Of a DNA stretch of 64,000 nucleotides, positions 53,862 to 62,410 are shown in pieces (positions within the stretch are counted from its first letter, which is position 1; every line of letters begins with the position of its first letter). Source of the stretch: JARKQH01 sp964631605. GTDB lineage: Bacteria; Verrucomicrobiota; Verrucomicrobiia; Limisphaerales; UBA8199. Position numbers and translations under genes: made by a program. The stretch lies in contig CAZVYG010000018.1 in the NCBI GenBank assembly GCA_964631605.1, positions 1-64,000 of the forward strand, in the 5' to 3' direction. Under the pieces are notes generated by a model. The model was given only the letters and a program-made list of their open reading frames with translations. It was not told the origin of the DNA and ran no database searches.

Positions 53862-54708
53862 GTGTGCTTGCGGCGAGGGCGGGACTCGCGGTCGTCAGGA
53901 GCCGGGTGAGTTGCGCAAACTGCTCCAGGCTGACCGCTTCGGCCCGGCACTGGGGTGGTAAATGCAAGTGGGAAAGGGCCTGTTCGATGGCGCCTGCCGG
54001 CCAGTCCTGTCTCAGAAGCTTGGCCATGACTTTGCGTCGCTGGGAGAAGGCGCGTTTGACAATCCGGCAGAAAGCATCGCGAGAGTCGGCGGGCAGGAGA
54101 GGGTCCGGCCGCCGAACGAGAGTCACACACGCGGAGTCAATGTCCGGCGCGGGGAAAAAGCAGGTGGCGGGAATTTTGAAACTGCTTACCGGCTCGTAAT
54201 CGAGCTGGACCAGCAAAGTCAGCAGACCGTAATCCTCCTCACCAGCCCGGGCCATAAGCCGTTGCACGACCTCCGATTGCAAGGTGGCCACGATGCGGTC
54301 CGGCCCGGACCGCCCCTGGGCCAGCTCAACCAGGATGGGCGAGGCCACCGAGTAGGGCAGATTGGCCACCAATTTCCAGCCCGTCCAATTGCGGGGCTGC
54401 CGCCGCAGCCAGACCAGCGCGTCGTCATGCACCAGCGTCAGGTTCGCAACCTCGAACCGCTCGCGCAGAACCTTCACCAGCCGCTCGTCTTTCTCGACCG
54501 CGATGACTTCCCCCGCCTGAGCAACCAGCAACTCGGTCAAGGGCCCCAGCCCCGGCCCGATTTCCAAAACCCGGTCCTTGGGCTTCAGCTCAGCCTGCGC
54601 GACGATTCGCCGCAACTGATTTTGGTCGTGGAGAAAATTCTGCCCCAGCGACTTGGTGAGCTGAATGTTCCGCTCGGTGAGGAACCGGCGCATGTCCGAG
54701 AGTTTCAT
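53854..54708 (-). CDS. rsmA: 16S rRNA (adenine1518-N6/adenine1519-N6)-dimethyltransferase RsmA
   Basis: A 284-residue methyltransferase (KsgA) that modifies helix 45 of 16S rRNA. The start at 54708 places the usual N-terminus (KLSDMRRFLTERNIQLTKSL) correctly and overlaps the aminotransferase stop (ATGA). Longer frames add over 100 low-complexity residues and are not real. Motifs: GQNFLHDQNQLRRIV, motif I VLEIGPGLGPLTELL, VIAVEKDERLV, and the catalytic NLPYSVASPI (NxPY). C-terminal four-helix region with FSQRRKVMAKLL. Confidence 0.95.
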   Translation of the reverse strand: MKLSDMRRFLTERNIQLTKSLGQNFLHDQNQLRRIVAQAELKPKDRVLEIGPGLGPLTELLVAQAGEVIAVEKDERLVKVLRERFEVANLTLVHDDALVWLRRQPRNWTGWKLVANLPYSVASPILVELAQGRSGPDRIVATLQSEVVQRLMARAGEEDYGLLTLLVQLDYEPVSSFKIPATCFFPAPDIDSACVTLVRRPDPLLPADSRDAFCRIVKRAFSQRRKVMAKLLRQDWPAGAIEQALSHLHLPPQCRAEAVSLEQFAQLTRLLTTASPALAASTHE

Positions 54709-55994
54709 TGGGGCAACACCTCCGCCAGCGCCCGCACGGTGGCGCGGAGTTGCCGCCCGGAGATCGTCAGGGGCGGGGTGAAGCCGATGACGTTGGCCGC
54801 CTCGCCTTCGGGCAGAAGAATGAAGCCGCGATGAAGCATTTCTTTCACCGCCGCCAAGGCCGCGGCGGTTGCGGGGCGCCCATCCGGCAAGCGCAGTTCC
54901 AGACCGGCCATGAGGCCGAGGCCGCGGATTTCGCAAAGCAGGCCGGGGCATTGGACCTCGGAGCGGAGCCACTCGAGGAACGAACGGCCCAGGGCGGCGC
55001 TGCGGTCCACGAGTTTGCGCGCGCGGATTTCCTGGATTTGCGCCAGCGCCATCGCGCAACCCACCGGATGCCCCAGGAACGTGCTGGTATGAAGCGCCTC
55101 GCCGGTGGCGGCCGGCCAGGCGGCGTCCATGAGGTCAGCCCGGCCGACGCAGGCCGAAAGCGGGAACCCCCCGGTCAGGGCTTTGCCGAGGCACACCAGA
55201 TCGGGCGCCACCCGGGAGTGCTCGCAAGCGAACCAACGGCCGGTCCGGCCAAAGCCGGTGTAGATTTCATCCAAAACCAGAAGCGCGTGGTGCTGGTCGC
55301 ACAACCGCCGCAGCCGCGGAAGGAAGCCTGCCGGGGGAATGTTAATGCCCCCGCGAGCCTGGACCGGTTCAACGAGCACCGTAGCGGCTTTTGCCCGCGC
55401 CAACAACCGACCCACCCGCGCCTCGACTGCGTCAAGGTCCATTGGGCTTTTGGGGAAGGGGACGAACCGGGCGAACTCCCGCAATTGCCTGCGAAACGGC
55501 GAGGAAAAATAATCACGGTGAGTGACATTGAGCGCGCCGTAACCGAGGCCGTGGTAGGCGCCGTGAAACGCGATCACACCGGGGTTGCCGGTGGCCAGCA
55601 TCGCGGTTTTCAATGCCGCTTCCACCGCCTCGAAACCGGAGTTGCAAAAGATGGTTTTGGCGCGGCCGGCGCCCCAGCGTTCGAAGGTCAGGCGGCTCAA
55701 CTCGCGAGCGAGCCTGGCTTTGAGGGCGTGCGGGTGGACATCACCCATTGCGTGGAGCAGCGTCGCCATTTGGCGCTGGCCCGCGCGCACCACGCGGGGG
55801 TTGGCATGGCCCGCGGCAGCCACCCCAAATGCGGCCGTCAAGTCGAGGTACTTTCTGCCATCGGCGTCCCAGACTTCCGCGCCCCGCGCCCGCTCCCAAA
55901 CGATGGGCCAGGAACCGTCGGGTTCCATATAGGTTACGTTGCGCGACTCGAAAGCTTTCAGCAGTTGCAGCGTGCGTCGTGTGGCCGTCTTCAT
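54705..55994 (-). CDS. Class III PLP-dependent aminotransferase
   Basis: A 429-residue subgroup II (class III) aminotransferase acting on an omega-amino acid, diamine or similar substrate. Features are GRKYLDLTAAFGVAAAGHANP at the N-terminus, FCNSGFEAVEAALKTA, AFHGAYHGLGYGALN, VLVEPVQARGGINIPP, LVLDEIYTGFGRTG (PLP Asp), and LGKALTGGFPLSA with the Schiff-base Lys. The substrate cannot be read. It is sandwiched in an operon: its ATG abuts the queE stop, and its own stop overlaps rsmA. Confidence 0.92.
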   Translation of the reverse strand: MKTATRRTLQLLKAFESRNVTYMEPDGSWPIVWERARGAEVWDADGRKYLDLTAAFGVAAAGHANPRVVRAGQRQMATLLHAMGDVHPHALKARLARELSRLTFERWGAGRAKTIFCNSGFEAVEAALKTAMLATGNPGVIAFHGAYHGLGYGALNVTHRDYFSSPFRRQLREFARFVPFPKSPMDLDAVEARVGRLLARAKAATVLVEPVQARGGINIPPAGFLPRLRRLCDQHHALLVLDEIYTGFGRTGRWFACEHSRVAPDLVCLGKALTGGFPLSACVGRADLMDAAWPAATGEALHTSTFLGHPVGCAMALAQIQEIRARKLVDRSAALGRSFLEWLRSEVQCPGLLCEIRGLGLMAGLELRLPDGRPATAAALAAVKEMLHRGFILLPEGEAANVIGFTPPLTISGRQLRATVRALAEVLPQ

Positions 55995-56759
55995 TCACAC
56001 CCCCCGCTGGTCCGGCGGCCAAAGAATTTTGTGTAATTGCACCTGCAGCCGCACGGGCAAGGCGTCGGCGATGACCCGCTCGGCCAACTCGCGCCGGGAC
56101 AGCGGGGTGTGGCCCGGAGGCACAGGTTTAAGCGAGGGATGTTGCTGGGCGGGGCTGAGCGGCTGGACCCAGGAAACGAGAACCGGACAGAGGCGGTGGA
56201 GCTGGTGCGCGGCCAGTTGCTCCCTGCACCACGCATAGTCCTCGCGCGTTCCAATCACAAACTTGATTTCGTCGGTGCGCTTCAGATGACGCAGGTTCTC
56301 CCACCGGTTGCGGGTCACCTCGCCGCTGCTGGGGCATTTGAGGTCCATGATGCGCCGGACGCGCGAATCCACGGCGGAAATGTCGCAGGCGCCGCTGGTC
56401 TCCAGCAGGACCGTGAACCCGTCGTCACACAGCGACGTCATGAGCGGGAGAGCGTTGATCTGGAGGAGCGGTTCGCCGCCGGTGAGCTCGACCAACGGAA
56501 GCCCGACCGGGCTGCCGTCCGCGGCCGGCGCGCAAACCGAGGCGCTGGCAGCCAGGTAGGGCTGCGCCAGGCGCCGCACTTCGGCCCGTATGTCGGAAAG
56601 AGTCATCCTGCGGCCCTCGGCAAAGGCATAGGCGGTATCGCAGTAGGAGCACCTCAGGTTGCAGGCCGTGAGCCGCACAAAAACGCACGGCAAGCCTGCC
56701 CAGGTGCTTTCACCCTGGAGGCTGGCGTAAATCTCGTTGATTACGAGCGTGTCGGACAT
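55995..56759 (-). CDS. queE: 7-carboxy-7-deazaguanine synthase QueE
   Basis: A 254-residue radical SAM enzyme of queuosine/7-deazaguanine biosynthesis. The motif is TACNLRCSYCDTAYAF (CxxxCxxC) near residue 35, preceded by INEIYASLQGESTWAG. The glycine-rich ELTGGEPLLQ and SAM-side LLETSGACDIS match QueE. The ATG at 56759 was preferred to a TTG three codons upstream. No other queuosine gene (QueC, QueD, QueF) is in the window. It is the first gene of the minus-strand operon running to the NUDIX gene and is divergent from gdhA. Confidence 0.9.
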   Translation of the reverse strand: MSDTLVINEIYASLQGESTWAGLPCVFVRLTACNLRCSYCDTAYAFAEGRRMTLSDIRAEVRRLAQPYLAASASVCAPAADGSPVGLPLVELTGGEPLLQINALPLMTSLCDDGFTVLLETSGACDISAVDSRVRRIMDLKCPSSGEVTRNRWENLRHLKRTDEIKFVIGTREDYAWCREQLAAHQLHRLCPVLVSWVQPLSPAQQHPSLKPVPPGHTPLSRRELAERVIADALPVRLQVQLHKILWPPDQRGV

Positions 56760-56905
56760 GGCGGCCAAATTCCCGTTTCGGCGTTGATTTGCTTGATCAC
56801 GCGGAACGCAATGTGCCAGACTCGCAAATAGAAAGCAAAACCGGCTTGTCCGCTTCTCACCGCGAAAAGCGGGGCGGGGGGCCGGCGCCTTGATTTCAAA
56901 GCGCT

Positions 56906-58162
56906 ATGGAGATCTACGATCATCCGACATTCCGCATGGCCTGCCGCCAGTTTGATCTGGCCGCCGACCACCTGCAGTTGGCCGAATCGGACCGCGGACG
57001 GCTCAAGTGGCCAAAACGCTCCATGACCGTGGCGCTGCCGATCCATCGGGACGACGGGTCCACGGAAGTGTTTACCGGTTATCGCGTGCAGCATCACCTC
57101 ACCCTCGGCCCGACCAAGGGCGGTCTCCGCTACCACCCGGACGTCACCTTGGGCGAGGTGGCGGCGCTGGCGATGTGGATGAGTTGGAAATGCGCGCTTT
57201 GCGGCCTGCCCTACGGCGGCGCCAAGGGGGGTGTGACCTGCGACCCCACCCAAATGTCCCGGACGGAGCTTGAGAGGCTCACCCGTCGTTACACCCAGGA
57301 GATGATCCCGTTCATTGGCCCGCAGGTGGATGTGATGGCGCCGGACCTGGGCACCAACGAGCAAGTCATGGCTTGGATGATGGACACCTACTCGGTCCAC
57401 GCGGGGCACAGCGTCCCCAGCATTGTGACCGGGAAACCTGTCGGCTTGGGCGGTTCGGTGGGCCGGCGCGAAGCCACCGGCCGCGGCGTCGCCTACCTGA
57501 TCAATCGCGCCACCGACACCATTGGGTTGGACATCAGCAGCGCGACCGCAGCCGTTCAGGGCTACGGAAATGTCGGGTCCGTGGCGGCTCTGTCGCTGGC
57601 GCGTTACGGCGTAAAGATCATCGCCGTCACTGACGCCGGCGGCGGAGTGTTCAACCGCAAGGGGCTGAATCTCTGGGAATTGGACAGGCATGTGGCGGCG
57701 CACCGAAGCGTCGCCGGTTTCGCCGAAGGCGAGCCCATCACAAACGAGGAGCTCTTAACTTTGAAGTGTGACATCCTCGTCCCGGCCGCGTTGGAACGGC
57801 AGATCACCGAGGCCAACGCCGGCAAGCTGCAATGCCGCATTCTGGCTGAGGCCGCCAACGGCCCCACCACCCCCGAAGCGGACGTCATTCTGGAGCAGCG
57901 GCCGGAAATCTTCCTGATCCCGGACGTTATCTGCAACGCGGGCGGCGTGGTGGTCTCTTATTTCGAGTGGGTCCAGGACCTGCAGAGCTTTTTCTGGGGC
58001 GAAACCGAAGTCACCGACAAATTGTTCCGGATTCTCGAAGGCGCCTACAGCCGGATTGTTGCCCTGAGCCGGAAGGAGAAGATTTCAACACGCATGGCGG
58101 CCCTGACGCTGGGCATCAAGCGCGTCCACGAAGCCAAACGCCTGCGCGGGCTGTTCCCCTGA
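56906..58162 (+). CDS. gdhA: Glutamate dehydrogenase
   Basis: A 418-residue Glu/Leu/Phe/Val dehydrogenase. Family features are YRVQHHLTLGPTKGGLRYHPD with substrate-binding Lys, CGLPYGGAKGGVTCDP with the catalytic Lys in GAKGG, VDVMAPDLGTNEQVMAWM, the NAD(P) fold (AAVQGYGNVGSVAALSL) and LAEAANGPTTPEAD. It interconverts 2-oxoglutarate plus ammonia with glutamate. The size fits the NAD-type hexameric enzyme. It is transcribed divergently from the queE operon; a 158-bp gap follows before apgM. Confidence 0.95.
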   Translation: MEIYDHPTFRMACRQFDLAADHLQLAESDRGRLKWPKRSMTVALPIHRDDGSTEVFTGYRVQHHLTLGPTKGGLRYHPDVTLGEVAALAMWMSWKCALCGLPYGGAKGGVTCDPTQMSRTELERLTRRYTQEMIPFIGPQVDVMAPDLGTNEQVMAWMMDTYSVHAGHSVPSIVTGKPVGLGGSVGRREATGRGVAYLINRATDTIGLDISSATAAVQGYGNVGSVAALSLARYGVKIIAVTDAGGGVFNRKGLNLWELDRHVAAHRSVAGFAEGEPITNEELLTLKCDILVPAALERQITEANAGKLQCRILAEAANGPTTPEADVILEQRPEIFLIPDVICNAGGVVVSYFEWVQDLQSFFWGETEVTDKLFRILEGAYSRIVALSRKEKISTRMAALTLGIKRVHEAKRLRGLFP

Positions 58163-58320
58163 GGCACGGCGGGGATTACTGATCTTCCGAGCGAGTTTGA
58201 AAGCCCGGCTTTGCACGAATGCCGTTGACGCGCAGGGCTGGCTGGTCGCATGATGGAACGCCGGCGACAGGGTTGTGCCGGTCGTTTTCGTTTTTCGGAC
58301 TGAATTGATTGAATTTGAAT

Positions 58321-59544
58321 ATGAACCTGGATGCTCTCTATACGGAACTGACACTTAAAACCAACGCGAAGCTGGTGTTGCTGGTGCTGGACGGCGTCGG
58401 CGACCTGGCCACGCGCGAGCAAGGTTATCTCACGCCCTTGGAGGCGGCGGCCACGCCAAACCTGGATGCGCTCAGCAAAGATTCCGCCCAGGGACGCATG
58501 ATCCCGGTCGCTCCCGGCATCACCCCTGGCAGCGGCCCCGGCCATGTCGCCCTGTTCGGCTACGACCCCGTCGAGCACCAGGTCGGCCGCGGCGTCATCG
58601 AAGCCCTGGGCCTGGGCCTGGAACTTAAGGCCGGCGACGTCGCCGCCCGCGCCAACTTCTGCACGCTCGACGCCAAGGGGATTGTGACCGACCGCCGTGC
58701 CGGCCGGATTGACACCAAAGTCTGCGAGGAGCTTTGCGCGTTGCTGGCGCAAAAGGTCAAGAAGATCGGGACCACCGAGGTGATCATCAAACCCGGCAAG
58801 GGCCACCGCTTTGTGGTGGTGTTCCGCGGCGCGGGGCTCGAGGGGCCGTTGACAGACGCGGACCCGCACCGCGAGGGCCTGCCCATTCCCGACGTCAAAC
58901 CGGTCAATCCCAAGTCCGCCAAGGCGAAGAAGGCGGCAAAGCTGGTCGCCGAGTTTTACAAAGCCGCCCTGCCGGTCATCGCGCAAAAGAAACCCGCCAA
59001 CGGGTTCCTCCTCCGGGGCATCGCGCATCAGCCGGCCATCCCCACTTTCCAGGAACGCTACGGTCTGCGCGCGGCCTGCATCGCCGTTTACCCGATGTAC
59101 AAGGGGCTGGCGCAGTTGGTCGGCATGACCAAACTCGAAGGCGCCCAAACCATCGCCGAACAGTTTGAACGCTACCTGGCCGAATACGACAACTACGACT
59201 ACTTTTTCATTCACTACAAGTACACCGACATGTACGGCGAGGACGGCAATTTTGCCGCGAAACGCAAAGCCATCGAGGAATTGGACGCCGCGCTCCCGAT
59301 CCTGCTGCGCAAGCGGCCCGACGTCCTGGCGATCACCGGCGATCACTCGACCCCCTGCGCGGTCAAAGGGCATTCCTGGCATCCGCAGCCGGTGCTGCTG
59401 CATTCGCCAATCTCGGGTTCGGACAAGCTCGAACGCTTCACCGAAACCGGCGCCAACAGCGGGTCGCTGGGTGTCTTCGAGGCCAGATACCTGATCCGGC
59501 TCATGCAGGCCAACGCGCGCATGTTCGACAAATTCGGCGCCTGA
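58321..59544 (+). CDS. apgM: 2,3-bisphosphoglycerate-independent phosphoglycerate mutase, archaeal type (ApgM)
   Basis: A 407-residue alkaline-phosphatase-fold mutase. The ATG at 58321 fits the alignment (LVLLVLDGVGDLA with the metal Asp, then PLEAAATPNLDALSKD). Other landmarks are GITPGSGPGHVALFGYDP, ARANFCTLD, DYFFIHYKYTDMYGEDG and ITGDHSTPC with metal ligands Asp and His, and GHSWHPQPVLL. It links 3- and 2-phosphoglycerate in glycolysis. The archaeal-type mutase also occurs in some bacteria. It is followed 34 bases later by the PolB-like exonuclease. Confidence 0.94.
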   Translation: MNLDALYTELTLKTNAKLVLLVLDGVGDLATREQGYLTPLEAAATPNLDALSKDSAQGRMIPVAPGITPGSGPGHVALFGYDPVEHQVGRGVIEALGLGLELKAGDVAARANFCTLDAKGIVTDRRAGRIDTKVCEELCALLAQKVKKIGTTEVIIKPGKGHRFVVVFRGAGLEGPLTDADPHREGLPIPDVKPVNPKSAKAKKAAKLVAEFYKAALPVIAQKKPANGFLLRGIAHQPAIPTFQERYGLRAACIAVYPMYKGLAQLVGMTKLEGAQTIAEQFERYLAEYDNYDYFFIHYKYTDMYGEDGNFAAKRKAIEELDAALPILLRKRPDVLAITGDHSTPCAVKGHSWHPQPVLLHSPISGSDKLERFTETGANSGSLGVFEARYLIRLMQANARMFDKFGA

Positions 59545-59578
59545 GGCTGGGGCGGCGGCGGAGGCGAGCGGCACGGCC

Positions 59579-60298
59579 ATGGCCACACTGGTTTTCGACA
59601 TTGAAACCTCGGCCCTGCCGCTCGAGTCGTTCGACGAGGCGCAGCAGGAATACCTGTTCCGTGAGTGCGAAAGAATCGCGGAACCGTCTGCCCGCGAAGC
59701 GCGCCGCACCGAGATTTTGCAGCAGTTGAATCTCTGGCCTTTCACCGCCCAGGTGGTGTGCATTGCCATGCTCAACGCGGAAACGTCTCGCGGCCAGGTC
59801 CTCTTCACCGCCGAGGACTATGAAGACTCCGGCGATGAGGCCGGACCGGTCGAGTTCATGCCCTGCATGGACGAGTTCGAGCTGCTCACCGCCTTCTGGG
59901 ATGTTGCGCGGCATTATGACCACATCGTGACCTTCAACGGCCGCGGCTTCGATGTCCCTTTCATTTACCTCCGCTCCGCGCTGTTGAATGTTCCCATCTC
60001 CCGCAAGGACTGGCTCGGCTACCGCTTCCAGACCGAGCCCCATTGCGATTTGGCGGAGCAGTTGACCTTCTACGGCGTGAGCGGCCGGGATGGGGCGGCC
60101 CGGCGTTTCAACCTTGACTTTTATTGCAAGGCTTTCGGCATCGAATCGCCCAAGAGCCAGGGCGTCACGGGCCGCGACGTCAACACCTTGATGGCGGAAA
60201 AGCGCTTCCGTGAGATAGCTGAATACTGCCTGCGCGACGTCCGGGCCACGGTGCTGCTTTACCACATCTGGCGCGAGCGCCTCGCCGGCATCAAATAG
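59579..60298 (+). CDS. Stand-alone PolB-like 3'-5' exonuclease
   Basis: A 239-residue single-domain DEDD exonuclease of the ribonuclease H fold (predicted PolB-associated 3'-5' exonuclease family). Exo I is VFDIETSALPL (Asp and Glu), Exo II is TFNGRGFDVPFIYLRS, and Exo III is YCLRDVRATVLLYHIW with the final Asp. It acts on single-stranded nucleic acid 3' ends; no polymerase domain is attached. It lies in a plus-strand run between apgM and the HpnG-like gene with short spacing on each side. Confidence 0.87.
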   Translation: MATLVFDIETSALPLESFDEAQQEYLFRECERIAEPSAREARRTEILQQLNLWPFTAQVVCIAMLNAETSRGQVLFTAEDYEDSGDEAGPVEFMPCMDEFELLTAFWDVARHYDHIVTFNGRGFDVPFIYLRSALLNVPISRKDWLGYRFQTEPHCDLAEQLTFYGVSGRDGAARRFNLDFYCKAFGIESPKSQGVTGRDVNTLMAEKRFREIAEYCLRDVRATVLLYHIWRERLAGIK

Positions 60299-60345
60299 CC
60301 TGCCTCGCCGCCGTCAGCCCGCCCTTCCCGGATGAACCTTTCACG

Positions 60346-61008
60346 ATGAACAGCCGTCCTCCTTTGACCGTCGTTTGTTTTGCTGTCAAACAGGAAGCCG
60401 CCCCCTTTCGCGCACGCGTCACCACCTCCCGCGATATCCAAATCCTGCTCACCGGCATGGGGCCGGACAATGCCCGATCGGCTTTCGCACAGCTCCTGGC
60501 GCGAGCCCGCCCGGCCCGAGTGATTACCTCCGGTTTTGCCGGCGCCTTGAACCCGGCTCTCACAGCCGAAACGATCGTTTTCGGCGAGGATACCCCGCCC
60601 GATCTTGCCGCGAAGCTCCGCGCGATGGGCGCCCAACCCGGTCGTTTCCACTGCGCCACCACCGTGGCAACCACTGTTCGGGAAAAGGAAGCGCTCCGGC
60701 AGGCCACGGGCGCGGATGCCGTGGAAATGGAATCAGGCGTCATCCGCGAAGCCTGCCGGCTTCAAGGCATTCCTTGTGCCACGGTCCGCGTGATTCTGGA
60801 CACGGCACAACAGAACCTGCCCTTGGATTTCAACCGGCTCCTGAACGAACACCTGCAGTTGGATCCGGTGAAGCTCTCGGCTGCGTTGGCCGCCGCCCCT
60901 GGAAAAATCCCGGCACTCCTGCGCCTGAGGCGGCAAGCCCAGGCGGCAGCCAAAACGCTGGCGCAGGCCTTGGTCGCCCTGCTCGAGCCACCCTCAGGGC
61001 TGGCTTGA
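60346..61008 (+). CDS. hpnG: HpnG-like nucleoside phosphorylase family protein
   Basis: A 220-residue protein of the PNP/UDP phosphorylase-like fold, similar to the hopanoid-associated phosphorylase HpnG, which cleaves adenosylhopane. Visible elements are VVCFAVKQEAAPFRAR, the glycine loop LLTGMGPDNARSAF, ITSGFAGALNPAL and the nucleoside-site VEMESGVIREACRLQGIP. Weak points: it could instead be a related futalosine or MTA/SAH nucleosidase. The location near HpnD and HpnK supports the hopanoid call. It overlaps the convergent DMT gene by 15 bases. Confidence 0.75.
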   Translation: MNSRPPLTVVCFAVKQEAAPFRARVTTSRDIQILLTGMGPDNARSAFAQLLARARPARVITSGFAGALNPALTAETIVFGEDTPPDLAAKLRAMGAQPGRFHCATTVATTVREKEALRQATGADAVEMESGVIREACRLQGIPCATVRVILDTAQQNLPLDFNRLLNEHLQLDPVKLSAALAAAPGKIPALLRLRRQAQAAAKTLAQALVALLEPPSGLA

Positions 61009-61506
61009 GGGAGTCGGTTCGCCGGGACGGGCTTGAGCCGGGCTAGGTGACGCGGCGGTGGCGTCCAGTGAGCCGGAAGGGGTGGGAGAGGCGGTCCGGG
61101 AAGGGGCCATCCTCAAACCCTGCGTGCGCGTCTGTTCGCTGTAGCTGATCAATCCCGCTCCGATCACGATCAATACCACGCCGGCCCACCGGATGCTGGA
61201 AACCTGTTCACCCAGGAACCAGATCGCCGCCACTGTCGCAAACACAAAACTCAGACCCGAAAGCGGCCACAAGAAACTCACTTCACTGCGCGCCAGGAGA
61301 AACAGGAGACAGCCAAAAAAGAGCGCTTCGAAAAACACCCCCAGGAGTATGTTGGAATTCACCACCCCTTCCCGAAGCACCCGGAAGACTTCGGCGAGGG
61401 TCACCGCCTGAAGATCGCCGATTTGCATCATGCCCTTCTTCAGAAACACCACCCCCGTGCTTTCCAACACCAGCCCCACCATCAGTATCAATAGCAACTT
61501 AACCAT
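60994..61506 (-). CDS. Small EamA/DMT-type membrane transporter
   Basis: A 170-residue protein with about four hydrophobic helices in a single EamA repeat (GLVLESTGVVFLKKGMMQIG, FFGCLLFLLARSEVSFLWPL, WAGVVLIVIGAGLISY). A hydrophilic Pro/Ser/Thr-rich C-terminal tail of about 45 residues follows. Small one-repeat DMT proteins act as dimers to export lipid-linked or small substrates. It begins one base after the stop of hpnK on the same strand, so it probably works with the HpnK/HpnD genes, perhaps moving a lipid intermediate. Confidence 0.75.
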   Translation of the reverse strand: MVKLLLILMVGLVLESTGVVFLKKGMMQIGDLQAVTLAEVFRVLREGVVNSNILLGVFFEALFFGCLLFLLARSEVSFLWPLSGLSFVFATVAAIWFLGEQVSSIRWAGVVLIVIGAGLISYSEQTRTQGLRMAPSRTASPTPSGSLDATAASPSPAQARPGEPTPSSQP

Positions 61507-61507
61507 T

Positions 61508-62383
61508 TCAAAAGTCCTGATATCGAACCAATTGGATGCCGAGCCGGCTCACCCATTTCCGAACTCGGGGACTGACCAGCGCGTCGAACTCGTCCTTACA
61601 GTCTGTCAGCGAGGGGTGGGAGTAAAGCTCGGAATCGCCCGGCGGCAAGCGTGGTAATAATTGGCAAAGGTAATCCTCGTCCACCTGCCCGTTCTGCAGC
61701 AGGCCAAAAACCGCCTGGGCATGCCCAATGCCCCTTCGGCGCAACGCCGGCCGCGCCCACGCCGCAAGACAGCCAAACAGGAAGGCGTGTGAGAGCCGAT
61801 ACCCGAGCCGGCCGGCCGCCAGCCGCAGGTTAAGCCAGAGCGGATCCCGCGTCAGGCGCAGACGTTCAATTCCCAGCGTCCCGGCTTCCTCCATTAGGAT
61901 GCCAAAAACGGTCGGGTGGAGGTGCATGTGCAAATGGCCGTTCACATGGTCCAACGCCAAACCGGTTGCCCGGAACCTTTCAAATTGGGCGCGAATCTCC
62001 GCCCGCAATTGACTTTCGAGTTCGGGTTGGAAGAAATAGCGCCACCCGGACCAGAGCGGCGAGTCGGCGAACCGCCCCTCCCCGTTCACCAGGGCGGGAA
62101 TAGCGTCCGGTCCCAGCGCCGAGCGGCCGCAAACCAGGCTCAAGTGAAGACCAACGCCCAGGCGGGGGCTGGCTTTGGCCAGGCCCACCGCTTCGGCGCA
62201 GCCGGGCTCGTTCACCATGAGGCTGGCCGAGGTGAGAATGCCTTCGCGGTGCGCGCGGATTACCGCCTCATTGATGGAGGCGGATCGCCCGAAATCGTCG
62301 GCGTTCACCACCAGTCGCCGCACCGGCCTCGCGGGGCCCCGGCTGCGTGCGTCGCCCTGCAAATCATGGCGCGGCAAACCCAT
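61508..62383 (-). CDS. hpnK: HpnK-like protein (ChbG/YdjC-family deacetylase fold)
   Basis: A 291-residue protein of the YdjC/ChbG carbohydrate deacetylase family, closest in pattern to hopanoid-biosynthesis-associated HpnK. HpnK is thought to deacetylate an N-acetylglucosaminyl hopanoid. Motifs are LVVNADDFGRSASINEAVI (metal Asp), HREGILTSASLMVNEP, LRLGVGLHLSLVCGR-type region (LGVGLHLSLVCGRSAL) and ALDHVNGHLHMHLHPTVFG with metal His. It lies between hpnD and the DMT gene on the same strand with one-base spacing downstream. Confidence 0.85.
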   Translation of the reverse strand: MGLPRHDLQGDARSRGPARPVRRLVVNADDFGRSASINEAVIRAHREGILTSASLMVNEPGCAEAVGLAKASPRLGVGLHLSLVCGRSALGPDAIPALVNGEGRFADSPLWSGWRYFFQPELESQLRAEIRAQFERFRATGLALDHVNGHLHMHLHPTVFGILMEEAGTLGIERLRLTRDPLWLNLRLAAGRLGYRLSHAFLFGCLAAWARPALRRRGIGHAQAVFGLLQNGQVDEDYLCQLLPRLPPGDSELYSHPSLTDCKDEFDALVSPRVRKWVSRLGIQLVRYQDF

Positions 62384-62410
62384 GCGGCGATCCTCTCTGC
62401 GACAGGCGAG

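Noticed and set aside
56741..57703. Long minus-strand open frame opposite glutamate dehydrogenase
   Set aside because: It is antisense to a strongly supported gene, has no domain, and is typical of GC-rich sequence with few stops.
58200..58212. AAAGCC / GGCTTT palindrome after gdhA as a terminator
   Set aside because: The loop would be one base and there is no U-tract, so it cannot form a normal intrinsic terminator.
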